A program made the translations under genes and the position numbers. Positions 33,343 to 42,114 of a stretch of 64,000 nt of DNA are shown here, piece after piece. Positions within the stretch are counted from its first letter, which is position 1. Every line of letters starts with the position of its first letter. Source of the stretch: SHLQ01 sp033344795 (GTDB taxonomy: Bacteria; Actinomycetota; Acidimicrobiia; Acidimicrobiales; SHLQ01); the NCBI GenBank assembly GCA_033344795.1, contig JAWPMS010000001.1:3968001-4032000 (forward strand), written 5' to 3'. Below the pieces are notes generated by a model that saw only the letters and a program-made list of their open reading frames with translations, was not told where the DNA came from and did not search any database.

Positions 33343-34095
33343 ATGGCTGGTGTGCAATCCCTCGAGCGAGCGTTCGCAATACTTCGGGCACTTTCGCTGG
33401 GGCCAGCGGGTGTGACCGACCTCAGCGATCGAACCGGTCTTCCCAAGAGCACCGTCTCCCGGCTCCTGTCGAGCCTCGAGCTAGAACGAGCGGTTCGACA
33501 GAACGAGGAAGGTTCCTACGAACTTGACGAGGGAATCGCCGAGCTCGCAACCGCACTGCGCAGCACCCGCAGCGCCATCGAGGTCGCTCGCCCACACATG
33601 GTCGAGCTCATGGAGCTCACCGGCGAAGCCGTGGGACTCAACAGCTTCGACGGAGAAGTCATTCGCACATTGATCCAAGTGGACGACCCAGCGAGCTCCG
33701 TCGTCGTCCGCGACTGGACGAACGAACCAACGCCCGTCCACGCCGTACCCGCGGGACTCGCCATTCTCGCTCACTCGACTCGCGCGGTGCAGAACGGCTT
33801 CCTCGAGCGCGGGGAGTTCGAGATGCACACGGCCAAGACGATCACCGAACCCGAGCGGATTCGAGAACGGCTCGAACAAATTCGCATCGATGGGTATGCG
33901 TGGGTCTTTCAAGAGTTCACCGACGACATCAACTCCGTCGCTGCTCCCATCGTCGATTCGTCCGGCCGGACGACGCTTGCACTGCATGTGCACGGGCCCG
34001 CATTCCGTTTCCCCAACGGTGACGACATCGACGAGCTCGGAGAGCGCGTCGCAGCGACCGCCCAACGAATCGAAACACAGCTACGAAACGGCTGA
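33343..34095 (+). CDS. IclR-family transcriptional regulator
   Basis: The 250-residue regulator has an N-terminal winged HTH (VQSLERAFAILRALSLG; GLPKSTVSRLLSSLELERAV) and the IclR effector domain (from about 75; HAVPAGLAILAHS is the conserved ligand-pocket block). ATG at 33343 begins MAGVQSLERAF, the usual IclR start. An in-frame ATG at 33301 would place coding sequence over the operator boxes and is rejected. It probably represses its own promoter and, through the matching palindrome at 30972, the formate dehydrogenase operon. The effector is unknown; a small carboxylic acid would fit the family. Confidence 0.92.
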   Translation: MAGVQSLERAFAILRALSLGPAGVTDLSDRTGLPKSTVSRLLSSLELERAVRQNEEGSYELDEGIAELATALRSTRSAIEVARPHMVELMELTGEAVGLNSFDGEVIRTLIQVDDPASSVVVRDWTNEPTPVHAVPAGLAILAHSTRAVQNGFLERGEFEMHTAKTITEPERIRERLEQIRIDGYAWVFQEFTDDINSVAAPIVDSSGRTTLALHVHGPAFRFPNGDDIDELGERVAATAQRIETQLRNG

Positions 34096-34120
34096 TCGAG
34101 TCGGATAGCTTGACCGGGCT

Positions 34121-35053
34121 ATGGACGCTCGAATTTTCATCGAACCCCAACAGGGAACCACGTACTCCGAAGTCGCCACGCTTGCCCAGCGCGCGGAGGA
34201 GCTCGGATTCGACGGGTTCTTCACCTCTGATCATTACGTGAGAATGGGCGATGACAGCACCGGGCTGCCGGGCCCACTCGATGCCTGGACCACAATTGCC
34301 GGGCTGGCGAGGGACACCGAACGACTCCGACTGGGCACGCTCGTCTCTCCGATCACGTTCCACAACCCCGGTCAGCTTGCGATCCGCACTGCACAGATCG
34401 ATGAGATGAGCAGTGGTCGGGTCGAGGTGGGGCTGGGAGCCGGCTGGTTCGAGACGGAACATGGGGCGTACGGCATCGAGTTTCCACCGATCGCAGAACG
34501 TTTCGACCGGCTGACCGAGGGATTGGAGATCATCACGGGCTTGTGGGGTACGCCCGAGGGCGAACGCTTTTCGTTCGCAGGTGAGCACTACACGTTGACC
34601 GACTCCCCCGCGCTTCCCAAGCCGTGGCAGCGACCCCGCCCGCCCCTCATCATCGGAGGGCATGGCAAACGGCGCACCCCAGCGCTCGCCGCCATCCATG
34701 CGCGCGAGTTCAACATCGCGTTTGCCGCACCCGACGACTGGAAAGCCGTGACGGGTCCCGTTGTCGAGGCCTGCGAGGCTCGTGAACGCGATCCGGAAAC
34801 CCTCGTGTGGTCCGCGGCACAGGTCTTGGCGGTGGGATCGAGCGAGGCCGAGTTCTCCCGCCGGGCCGAAGCCATTGGACGCGAAACCCCAGAGCTTCGC
34901 CAAAACGGCGTTGCCGGACTGGTCGACGAGGCGGTCGAGCGCCTCGCATCGTTCCGCGACGCTGGCTGCACTCGGATGTACTTTCAGGTGCTCGACCTCA
35001 AAGATCTCGAGCACCTCGCGACACTCGATGAGGTTCTGACCCAGCTCGGCTGA
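34121..35053 (+). CDS. Luciferase-like (LLM class) F420-dependent oxidoreductase
   Basis: The 310-residue TIM-barrel luciferase-family protein has EELGFDGFFTSDHYVRMGD, LRLGTLVSPITFHNPGQLA, MSSGRVEVGLGAGWFETEH and RPPLIIGGHGKRRTPALAA. The HNP and GxGAGW blocks are typical of F420-using members in Actinobacteria. The start ATG at 34121 gives MDARIFIEPQQGTTYSEV. It follows iclR by 25 bases on the same strand and may be co-transcribed. The substrate is unknown. Confidence 0.9.
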   Translation: MDARIFIEPQQGTTYSEVATLAQRAEELGFDGFFTSDHYVRMGDDSTGLPGPLDAWTTIAGLARDTERLRLGTLVSPITFHNPGQLAIRTAQIDEMSSGRVEVGLGAGWFETEHGAYGIEFPPIAERFDRLTEGLEIITGLWGTPEGERFSFAGEHYTLTDSPALPKPWQRPRPPLIIGGHGKRRTPALAAIHAREFNIAFAAPDDWKAVTGPVVEACEARERDPETLVWSAAQVLAVGSSEAEFSRRAEAIGRETPELRQNGVAGLVDEAVERLASFRDAGCTRMYFQVLDLKDLEHLATLDEVLTQLG

Positions 35054-35081
35054 GTCTGTCGTCCGCACCGAGCCCGATGGA

Positions 35082-36488
35082 TCAGATCGGGGGACGACCG
35101 AGAGTGGGCAGCGCCCGTTCCAACGCACCCCCCACCTCGAGCAAGCGGTCGGAGCGCCATCGCCTTCCCACGAGCTGCGCTCCGACCGGCATGCCGTCTC
35201 CGTCGAAGCCGCACGGCACCGTGAGCACTGGGCACGGCGAGATCATGTTCCAGATAGCAGTCATGTCGGGCGAGTGATAGGCGCCATCTTCCATGTGGCC
35301 TGGAATTCGTTTGCCGGTGATCGAAGCCTCGACCGGCCCGGTCGCCATCGTCGGGCAGAGAAGTACCTCGTTGTTCGCAAGAATTGGTCGCATTTGATTC
35401 CACATCCGCGTTCGAACGAGCTCGACGCGCTTGTATTCGACAGCGCTCATGGCATTGCCCCGCTCGATCAGACCGACGACTTCCGGAGCCATCTCGTGGC
35501 CAAACTCTTCGACCAGATCCCCGTAGTACGCCGCCATGAAGACATCCCAGAGTTTGTTCCAGGACTGCTCTTCATCTCCGTGGAAGCCGACGTCGACCTC
35601 GCTCACGATGGCTCCCGCATCGGCGAGGGCGTCGGCGGCTCGTCGGACCGCAGCTTCGATCGATGGGTCGACCGCCCACACTCCGAGATCGATGCTCAAC
35701 GCAACCCGGACCCCTGTCATATCGGTCGCCGGAGAAGACAGATCGAGCGGCACGGGCAACGACAAGATGTCGCTCTCGTCGGGTCCCTGCGCGGCCTGTA
35801 AGAACAGACGGGCATCGTCTGTGCACGACGCAAGCGGGCCATGATGAGAGATGTTGTCGAACAACCCGGGGAGCACATCCATCGGGATGCGACCAAGACC
35901 TGGCTTCAGACCCACCACACCACACCACGCGGAGGGAATTCGCACCGACCCTCCCATATCGGAGCCTTCGGCCAATGGAACGCATCCCGTGGCCACTGCG
36001 GCCCCGGATCCCCCGGATGATCCCCCCGTCGTACGATCGAGATTCCACGGGTTTCGGGTAATGCCCCACAGCGGGCTCTCGGTCGCGAGTGAATGGGCGA
36101 ACTCGGGGGTCGTCGTCTTGCCGACCACGATCGCTCCCGCGTCTTGAAGCTTTCGAGCGACCGCCCCGTCGCGTTCGGGCACCCAGTGTTCGAACGCACG
36201 TGATCCGAGGGTCGTCCGATGACCCGCTGTCGGCGTCGTGTCTTTGAGCGCGACCGGCACCCCGTGCAGGACTCCCAAAGAAGCACCGCTCGCCACGAGG
36301 TCGCTGGCGCGGCGGGCGGCCTCGAGCGCAGCGTCCTGCCAGACGAAACAGAACGCATTGATCTCGTCGTTCACGTCGTCGATCCGACCCAACGCGTTCT
36401 CGACCAATTCGAGCGGCGAGACTTCGCCGTGTGCCACTCTGCGGGCCATCTCCGCGGCCGAGAGATACGCGAGATCCAGATCGGTCAT
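35082..36488 (-). CDS. Amidase (amidase signature family)
   Basis: The 468-residue hydrolase has the Ser-cisSer-Lys triad: Lys in VPVALKDTTPTAG, GGSSGGSGAAVATG for the two serines, and GSDMGGSVRIPSAWCGVVGL. It hydrolyses a carboxamide. The family includes GatA-like, indoleacetamide and aryl-acylamide amidases, and specificity cannot be read. ATG at 36488 (MTDLDLAYLSAAEMA) is the normal family start; longer upstream sequence in frame is not protein-like. It diverges from the rhomboid gene 58 bases away. Confidence 0.93.
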   Translation of the reverse strand: MTDLDLAYLSAAEMARRVAHGEVSPLELVENALGRIDDVNDEINAFCFVWQDAALEAARRASDLVASGASLGVLHGVPVALKDTTPTAGHRTTLGSRAFEHWVPERDGAVARKLQDAGAIVVGKTTTPEFAHSLATESPLWGITRNPWNLDRTTGGSSGGSGAAVATGCVPLAEGSDMGGSVRIPSAWCGVVGLKPGLGRIPMDVLPGLFDNISHHGPLASCTDDARLFLQAAQGPDESDILSLPVPLDLSSPATDMTGVRVALSIDLGVWAVDPSIEAAVRRAADALADAGAIVSEVDVGFHGDEEQSWNKLWDVFMAAYYGDLVEEFGHEMAPEVVGLIERGNAMSAVEYKRVELVRTRMWNQMRPILANNEVLLCPTMATGPVEASITGKRIPGHMEDGAYHSPDMTAIWNMISPCPVLTVPCGFDGDGMPVGAQLVGRRWRSDRLLEVGGALERALPTLGRPPI

Positions 36489-36546
36489 GTCTGCAGTTCT
36501 ACAACATGCCAAACAGCAACGGCCCTTTCTCGCATAGGGTTTACCC

Positions 36547-37197
36547 ATGACCGATCTGGAGCAGCCGGGATCGAACGGCTCAACTCGTACCTCTCGCAGC
36601 GCGTCCATTCCGAGCTGGCTCCGTGGCGGCCTCGGTGTGATCGTGGCCGCACTCGCCGCGATGTGGCTGATCGAGATCGTCGACACGATCGCTCTCGACG
36701 ACCGCCTCGAAGCAAACGGGATTCGCCCACGATCGACCGACGGACTCGATGGCATTCTCTGGTCTCCATTCCTTCACGGAGGGTTTCGTCACCTGATCGG
36801 GAACACGGTTCCCTTCGCGATCCTGAGCGCCCTCGCTCTGACCGGCGGGCTTCGGCGATACCTCACGGCGAGTGCCGTCATCATCGTCGTCGGCGGTGCC
36901 CTCGTCTGGGCTCTCGCAATTGGATCGAACGAGAATCACATCGGCGCGAGTGGCTGGGTGTTCGGCTTGTTCGGATTCCTCATCGCCGCGGCCGTTTTCG
37001 AAAAACGTGCGGTGTCGATCATCGTCGCGATCGTGGCGCTGTTCATCTATGGCGGCACGATTCTCTTCGGGTTCGTTCCGCGGCCTGGCCTGTCGTGGGA
37101 GGGACATCTGTTCGGGTTCATCGCAGGCGTCGTCGCTGCGCGGGTGATCGCCAGCGGATCGAAGAAGGTCACTCTCGACGGGACGACCGCCCAGTAG
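36547..37197 (+). CDS. Rhomboid-family intramembrane serine protease
   Basis: The 216-residue membrane protein has about six helices. The catalytic dyad is visible as GASGWVFGLFGF (serine) and SWEGHLFGFIAG (histidine). The conserved HGGFRHLIGNTVPF supplies the oxyanion and cap residues. An N-terminal 25-residue hydrophilic tail precedes the first helix. Rhomboids cleave transmembrane segments within the bilayer, and the substrate is unknown. It precedes serB by 10 bases. Confidence 0.93.
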   Translation: MTDLEQPGSNGSTRTSRSASIPSWLRGGLGVIVAALAAMWLIEIVDTIALDDRLEANGIRPRSTDGLDGILWSPFLHGGFRHLIGNTVPFAILSALALTGGLRRYLTASAVIIVVGGALVWALAIGSNENHIGASGWVFGLFGFLIAAAVFEKRAVSIIVAIVALFIYGGTILFGFVPRPGLSWEGHLFGFIAGVVAARVIASGSKKVTLDGTTAQ

Positions 37198-37207
37198 CGT
37201 TGTCTGG

Positions 37208-38395
37208 ATGGCTGGCGCTAGAGAAACCATCCTCATTCGAATCAGCGGACCCGACCAGACCGGGATCACGACTTCCGCAATGGGGATCCTCGCCACCGCT
37301 GATGCGTCGATACAAGACGTCGAGCAGATCGTGGTCCGCGGCAGGCTCACCCTCGAACTCGTCGTCGAGGTTCCCTCCGGCAAGGACGTCCTCAAGGATC
37401 TCTTGCTCATGGGCTGGGAGCGCAAGCTCGATGTCGATTTCGAGGTCGTCGATGCGGCACCGCAGTCGTCTCTCCCCTCGCTCGTGGTCTCGGTGATCGG
37501 GCCAGATCTGGGCCCTCGCGATCTCGAGTCGATCACCGCCGCGATCGCCAAGGCAAACGGCAACATCGAACGGATCCAGCGGCTCGCCAAGACCCCGGTC
37601 TGGTGTTATGAGTTCGAGGTCCACGGCGGCGACGCTGCGGAGATGCGAGCCGAACTGCTCGACACCGCAGCGGAGAACCCGCGATTCGATGTCGCCATCC
37701 AGCGCATGGGCCTGTCTCGACGGGCCCAACGTCTGATCATCCTCGATGTGGATTCGACGTTGATACAGAACGAGATGATCGACCTGCTCGCAGACCAGGC
37801 AGGGGTTGGCGAAGCCTGCGCGGAGATCACCGCGCAAGCCATGGCGGGCAAGTTGGACTTCGAAGAATCGCTGCGGAGCCGCGTTGCTCTGCTCGCTGGG
37901 CAGCCCGAGGAGATCATCGATCTCGCGTACGACCAGCTCGAGATGACCTATGGAGCCGAAACGTTCATCCGGACGCTGAAGCGCCTCGGTTACAAGGTGG
38001 CGATCGTCAGCGGAGGATTCACGTCATTCACCGACCGACTCCGAGAAACCCTCGACGTCGACCACTCATATGCCAACACGCTCGAACGCCGCCGCGGCGT
38101 TCTCACGGGCGGCCTCACCGGGCCAATCGTCGATCGAAAGGCGAAAGCGGCAATCCTCGAACGAATCGCTGAAGAAGAGGGCATCGCTCTCGAGCAGGTC
38201 GTCGCCGTGGGCGACGGCGCCAACGATCTCGACATGCTCGCGGCAGCAGGCCTCGGTGTCGCGTTCCAGGCCAAACAAATCGTCCGGGAGGCTGCCGACA
38301 CGACGTTGAGCACCCCACACCTCGACGCGGTGTTGTTCATGCTGGGAGTCCGCCGCGAGGAGCTCGTGGCCGACAAACTGACCGAAGACTCCTAG
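37208..38395 (+). CDS. serB: Phosphoserine phosphatase with N-terminal ACT-like domain
   Basis: The 395-residue protein is the final enzyme of serine biosynthesis. An N-terminal ACT-like region (about 5-170) starts ETILIRISGPDQTGI. The HAD domain follows with DVDSTLIQNEMIDLLA (nucleophile and acid aspartates), SGGFTSFTDRL, a lysine in DRKAKAAIL and GDGANDLDMLAAAG. It hydrolyses O-phosphoserine to serine. serA follows at 38490, so two of the three pathway genes are adjacent; serC is not in this window. Confidence 0.96.
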   Translation: MAGARETILIRISGPDQTGITTSAMGILATADASIQDVEQIVVRGRLTLELVVEVPSGKDVLKDLLLMGWERKLDVDFEVVDAAPQSSLPSLVVSVIGPDLGPRDLESITAAIAKANGNIERIQRLAKTPVWCYEFEVHGGDAAEMRAELLDTAAENPRFDVAIQRMGLSRRAQRLIILDVDSTLIQNEMIDLLADQAGVGEACAEITAQAMAGKLDFEESLRSRVALLAGQPEEIIDLAYDQLEMTYGAETFIRTLKRLGYKVAIVSGGFTSFTDRLRETLDVDHSYANTLERRRGVLTGGLTGPIVDRKAKAAILERIAEEEGIALEQVVAVGDGANDLDMLAAAGLGVAFQAKQIVREAADTTLSTPHLDAVLFMLGVRREELVADKLTEDS

Positions 38396-38424
38396 CCTCA
38401 ACGCCATACGAGAAGGCCGCCGTC

Positions 38425-38439
38425 TGTACTTTTTGTACA
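38425..38439. promoter_or_regulatory. Inverted repeat upstream of serA
   Basis: TGTAC-TTTTT-GTACA is a perfect 5-bp inverted repeat in the 94-base gap between serB and serA, centred about 58 bases before the serA ATG. It could be an operator or part of a serA promoter. It shares the GTAC core with the repeat upstream of fdhA, which may be coincidence. Confidence 0.3.
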
Positions 38440-38489
38440 ACTGCCGTCCCGCCGTTCGATGCAGGCATGTTGACGAATACCCTGTCGTG

Positions 38490-40061
38490 ATGGCACGAAT
38501 CCTCGTCACAGAAAAGCTGGCTGACCGCGGCCTCGATCTCCTTCGAGAAGCTGGTCACGAGGTCGATATACAGCTCGGCCTCAGCCCAGAGGAGCTGAAG
38601 GTGGCGATCAAGGGGGCAGAAGCCCTGATCATTCGGTCGGCCACCGATGTCACCGCCGAGATCCTCGAAGCATCCGATGAGCTCCGCGTCGTGGGCCGCG
38701 CTGGTGTAGGCCTCGACAACGTCGACACCGATACGGCGACGGCCAAGGGCGTGATCGTGGCGAATGCCCCGACCTCGAACTCCGTGAGTGCAGCCGAGCA
38801 CACGATGGCCATGCTGCTGTCCGTTGCTCGAAACGTGCCGCAGGCGCATGGTGCATTGGTCGAAGGGCGTTGGGAACGATCGGCGTGGGGAGGGGTCGAG
38901 CTTCTCGACAAGACGCTCGGAATCGTTGGGCTCGGAAACATTGGCGGACTCGTTGCCCAACGTGCTCGCGCCTTTGGTATGCGCCTCGTCGGGCACGATC
39001 CGTTCGTGAGCCCAGAGCGCGCAGGAGAACTCGGCGTCGAGATGATGTCGCTCGATGAGGTCGTGGCGGAAAGCGACTTTCTCACGTTGCATCTCGCCAG
39101 GACTCCAGAAACCGTGGGTCTCATCAACGCGGAGCGCCTGGCGCTCGCGAAGCCGACCCTTCGGGTCATCAACGTCGCACGCGGCGGCATCATCGATGAA
39201 GCAGACCTCGCCAACGCAATCGAATCTGGCGTGATCGCCGGCGCTGCGCTCGATGTGTTCGCAAGCGAACCCACGACGGAGTCTCCGCTGTTCGCGCTCC
39301 CCCAGGTTGTGGTGACGCCGCACCTCGGAGCGAGCACCTCCGAGGCACAGGATCGCGCTGGGCTCACGATCGCCGACCAGGTTCGACTCGCGCTCGCGGA
39401 CGACTTCGTCCCCTTCGCCGTCAACGTCGCCGCCCGTGGGGTGTCTGAGACGGTGCGACCGTTCCTGCCTCTCGCCGAGCAACTCGGTGCCCAATTCACG
39501 CAACTCGTGGGAGGACGCCCTGGCTCGGTCGACGTCGTGTTTGCCGGCGAGATCGGTGGATTCGATTGCCGGATGGCAGAACTCGCTGTCACCAAGGGTC
39601 TACTGACCGACGTCGCCTCAGGATCCGTCAGCTACGTCAACGCCGAGCGACTGGCCGAGCAGCACGGCGTCAAGATTCAAGCGCGCACGAGTACCAAGAC
39701 ACCATCGGGACTGGTCAACGGCATCAAGCTCGAGGGCGACGGACATTCGATCGCTGGAACGATCGAGCTCGTGAGCGGAGAGGCTCGAATCGTCTCGATC
39801 GACGACATCAACGTCGACTTGGCGCCGAGCGAAAACATGCTCCTGGTCATGAACGATGACACCCCTGGGATGATCGGAAAGGTTGGGACGATTCTCGGCG
39901 AGGCCGAGATCAACATCGACGACATGCATCTGGCCCGCGCCACCTCGGGTTACGCACTCATGGCGATCTCCACCGCTTCGCCACTCCCCGCCGAGGTCAT
40001 CGCTGACATCGAAGCCCTCGACTCGATCCTCTCGGTGAAACCTCTCGGCGTGAGGAACTAA
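38490..40061 (+). CDS. serA: D-3-phosphoglycerate dehydrogenase
   Basis: The 523-residue long-form SerA has the 2-hydroxyacid dehydrogenase core GRAGVGLDNVDTDTATAKGV and VGLGNIGGLVAQRARAFG (NAD site), NVARGGIIDEADLANAI, and histidine in TPHLGASTSEAQDRA. The intervening (ASB) domain spans about 320-450, and the C-terminal ACT domain begins LLVMNDDTPGMIGKVGTIL. Length matches mycobacterial-type SerA (about 528). It converts 3-phosphoglycerate to phosphohydroxypyruvate, the first step of serine synthesis, and is probably inhibited by serine through the ACT domain. ATG at 38490 is preferred over upstream codons by homology. Confidence 0.97.
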   Translation: MARILVTEKLADRGLDLLREAGHEVDIQLGLSPEELKVAIKGAEALIIRSATDVTAEILEASDELRVVGRAGVGLDNVDTDTATAKGVIVANAPTSNSVSAAEHTMAMLLSVARNVPQAHGALVEGRWERSAWGGVELLDKTLGIVGLGNIGGLVAQRARAFGMRLVGHDPFVSPERAGELGVEMMSLDEVVAESDFLTLHLARTPETVGLINAERLALAKPTLRVINVARGGIIDEADLANAIESGVIAGAALDVFASEPTTESPLFALPQVVVTPHLGASTSEAQDRAGLTIADQVRLALADDFVPFAVNVAARGVSETVRPFLPLAEQLGAQFTQLVGGRPGSVDVVFAGEIGGFDCRMAELAVTKGLLTDVASGSVSYVNAERLAEQHGVKIQARTSTKTPSGLVNGIKLEGDGHSIAGTIELVSGEARIVSIDDINVDLAPSENMLLVMNDDTPGMIGKVGTILGEAEINIDDMHLARATSGYALMAISTASPLPAEVIADIEALDSILSVKPLGVRN

Positions 40062-40093
40062 GGCCGAAGCCAGGCTCACAACTGGGCAGACCT

Positions 40094-41023
40094 TCAGATG
40101 CGCTCGAGTACCGCGCCATCGAATAGTGGCGCCATGGCGAATGTCTCGATGTCTGACCGGAGAAGGTCTTCGTTCGGCTTCTCGACCGTGCCTCCGTTGA
40201 GCAGCACACTTGCTGCGGCGAGCATGTCCTGCATCAGCCGAGCATCGCTGGACGTGTTCAAGAAGAGCTGTTCATTCGCGAGCACGAACTGCATCGCTCG
40301 ATGAATTGCATCAGGGTCTCGAAGCGGTTGGTACCAGCTCCGTTGTTCGTCGACATCGTGACTCTCGTCGGTTGGCCACCGTCGACGAGCGATCGACTTG
40401 ATGGTCTGTACCGCGACGTTCTTGTCGAGACACAGTGCGAGCAGCTCTTCGACATCGTGGCGATAGGTCGGGTTGTCGAGCATGGTTGCGTTGTACGGCA
40501 GCAGAACTGAGGCGTAGTCGAACTCGCGAAGGCTGCGGATGTGCATCCCGGCGATACGAACTCCATGGCCGGTGACGCCGATGTGTTTGACCAAGCCTTC
40601 ATCCTGTGCCCCCTGCAGCGCTTCCAGCGCGCCACCTGGCGAATGGGCCCGCTCCCATTCCTCGATCTCCACAAGATTGTGCAGCTGGATGAGATCGACC
40701 TGATCCACCTCGAGTCTCGAGAGCGACAACTCGAGGTCGGCGCGGGCTTCCGGTCCGGTTCGCTTGTCGGTCTTTGTCGCGAGGAACACGCGCTCGCGGT
40801 TGGATCGACCATTCGTGTTCGCGGCCAGCCAGGGCGCCATCATCAGCTCGCTGTCGCCATAGGACGCAGCGGTGTCGAGGTGATTCACGCCGGCTTCGAG
40901 CACCGAATCGAGTACGGCCTCCGCCCACTCTTGTCCCCACTTCGCATCGAAGAAGGCTGCCGCCCCGAAGATGACGCGGCTGCTGCTGTGGCCGGTTCGG
41001 CCGAAGGGCATCTGGCTGATCAT
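40094..41023 (-). CDS. Aldo/keto reductase
   Basis: The 309-residue AKR begins MISQMPFGRTGHSSSRVIFG. Catalytic residues fall in HLDTAASYGDSE (Asp, Tyr), FLATKTDKR (Lys) and IQLHNLVEIEEWE (His). NADPH-dependent carbonyl reduction is expected. The C-terminal half (IETFAMAPLFDGAVLERI end) differs from plant-type AKRs, as in the YajO/oxidoreductase-like subgroup. The substrate is unknown. It converges on serA with 32 bases between stops. Confidence 0.9.
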   Translation of the reverse strand: MISQMPFGRTGHSSSRVIFGAAAFFDAKWGQEWAEAVLDSVLEAGVNHLDTAASYGDSELMMAPWLAANTNGRSNRERVFLATKTDKRTGPEARADLELSLSRLEVDQVDLIQLHNLVEIEEWERAHSPGGALEALQGAQDEGLVKHIGVTGHGVRIAGMHIRSLREFDYASVLLPYNATMLDNPTYRHDVEELLALCLDKNVAVQTIKSIARRRWPTDESHDVDEQRSWYQPLRDPDAIHRAMQFVLANEQLFLNTSSDARLMQDMLAAASVLLNGGTVEKPNEDLLRSDIETFAMAPLFDGAVLERI

Positions 41024-41054
41024 GATGCCAACGTAGCGCAGCCGAGAACGGTAT

Positions 41055-42077
41055 CTAGCCCGCCGTGAGGACGGGTGGTGTCATGCCGGTCGAGACCTCG
41101 CCGAAAGCTTCAGCCTCCCGTGGCGGCGGAGGTGGCGTCCCATCACCGAACGGTCGGCCACCCAGCTCGTCTCGGTGGTGAGGGCTCAACAACGGCCGGA
41201 GATCGGGACCAACGGGCGTGATCTTGGTTGGGTTGATCGAAGTATGAACGGCGTAGTAGTGCTCCTTGACCTGGTCGAACTGCACCGTGTCGCCAAATCC
41301 AGGGGTTTGGAAGAGGTCGCGGAGGTACCCCCACAACGCTGGCATCTCCGAGATCTTGTTTCGGTTGCACTTGAAGTGGCCGTGGTAGACGGCGTCGAAC
41401 CGGACGAGCGTGGTGAACAGTCGCACGTCTGCCTCGGTGATCGTGTCGCCGACGAGGTATCGACGGGTCGTCAGGTGTTCCTCGAGCATGTCGAGGCGAG
41501 CGAACAGTGTGAGGTAGGCGTCCTCGTAGGCCGCCTGCGACCCAGAAAATCCTGTCCGGTAGACGCCGTTGTTGACATCGGTGTAGATCCCCAGCGAGAT
41601 CTCGTCGATCTGATCACGAAGGTGTTCGGGATACAGCTCCGGAGCGCCCTCGCGGTGATGAGCGCTCCACTGGGTCGAGAAGTCAACGGTGATTTGGGCG
41701 AAATCGTTGGTCGCGACGTGTCCCGTGGGAATGTCGACGATCGCGGGCACTGTGATGCCCTTTGCGTAGTCGGGGAATCGAGCGAGATAGGCATCTTGAA
41801 GTCGCTCGATCTTCAGGACCGGGTCGAGGTGGTCGGGGTCGAGATCGAACTGCCAACTCCGCACGTCGTGCGTGGGGCCTGCGAAGCCCAGCGAGATCGC
41901 GTCTTCAAGCCCGAGCAGGCGCCGGACGATCGTGGTTCGATTCGCCCACGGACAAGCTGCTGCAGCCACCAACCGATACCGGCCGGCTTCCACCGGCCAG
42001 GTGGCCGCCGGGTCATCCACGATCCGATCGGTGATGTACGAGGAGTCCCGTTCGAATGCGCCAGATGATTCAACCAT
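41055..42077 (-). CDS. Glutathionyl-hydroquinone reductase-like (ECM4/YqjG/Xi-class) transferase
   Basis: The 340-residue protein carries the Xi-class GST active site AAACPWANRTTIV with Cys42, the conserved GITVPAIVDIPTGHVATNDF, and the C-terminal helical domain RYLVGDTITEADVRLFTTLV. Known members reduce S-glutathionyl-hydroquinones. Actinobacteria usually lack glutathione and use mycothiol, so the physiological thiol here is uncertain. A poly-proline tail (GTPPPPPREAE) near the end is unusual. The ATG overlaps the opposite-strand sequence just before the MFS gene; the divergent gap is 37 bases. Confidence 0.92.
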   Translation of the reverse strand: MVESSGAFERDSSYITDRIVDDPAATWPVEAGRYRLVAAAACPWANRTTIVRRLLGLEDAISLGFAGPTHDVRSWQFDLDPDHLDPVLKIERLQDAYLARFPDYAKGITVPAIVDIPTGHVATNDFAQITVDFSTQWSAHHREGAPELYPEHLRDQIDEISLGIYTDVNNGVYRTGFSGSQAAYEDAYLTLFARLDMLEEHLTTRRYLVGDTITEADVRLFTTLVRFDAVYHGHFKCNRNKISEMPALWGYLRDLFQTPGFGDTVQFDQVKEHYYAVHTSINPTKITPVGPDLRPLLSPHHRDELGGRPFGDGTPPPPPREAEAFGEVSTGMTPPVLTAG

Positions 42078-42114
42078 GAACTACAGGATAAGGAGTGCCT
42101 GCAGTTATCGTTGG

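Noticed and set aside
31994..33391. 465-residue minus-strand frame across proS
   Set aside because: Antisense shadow; proS on the plus strand is a complete, recognisable enzyme.
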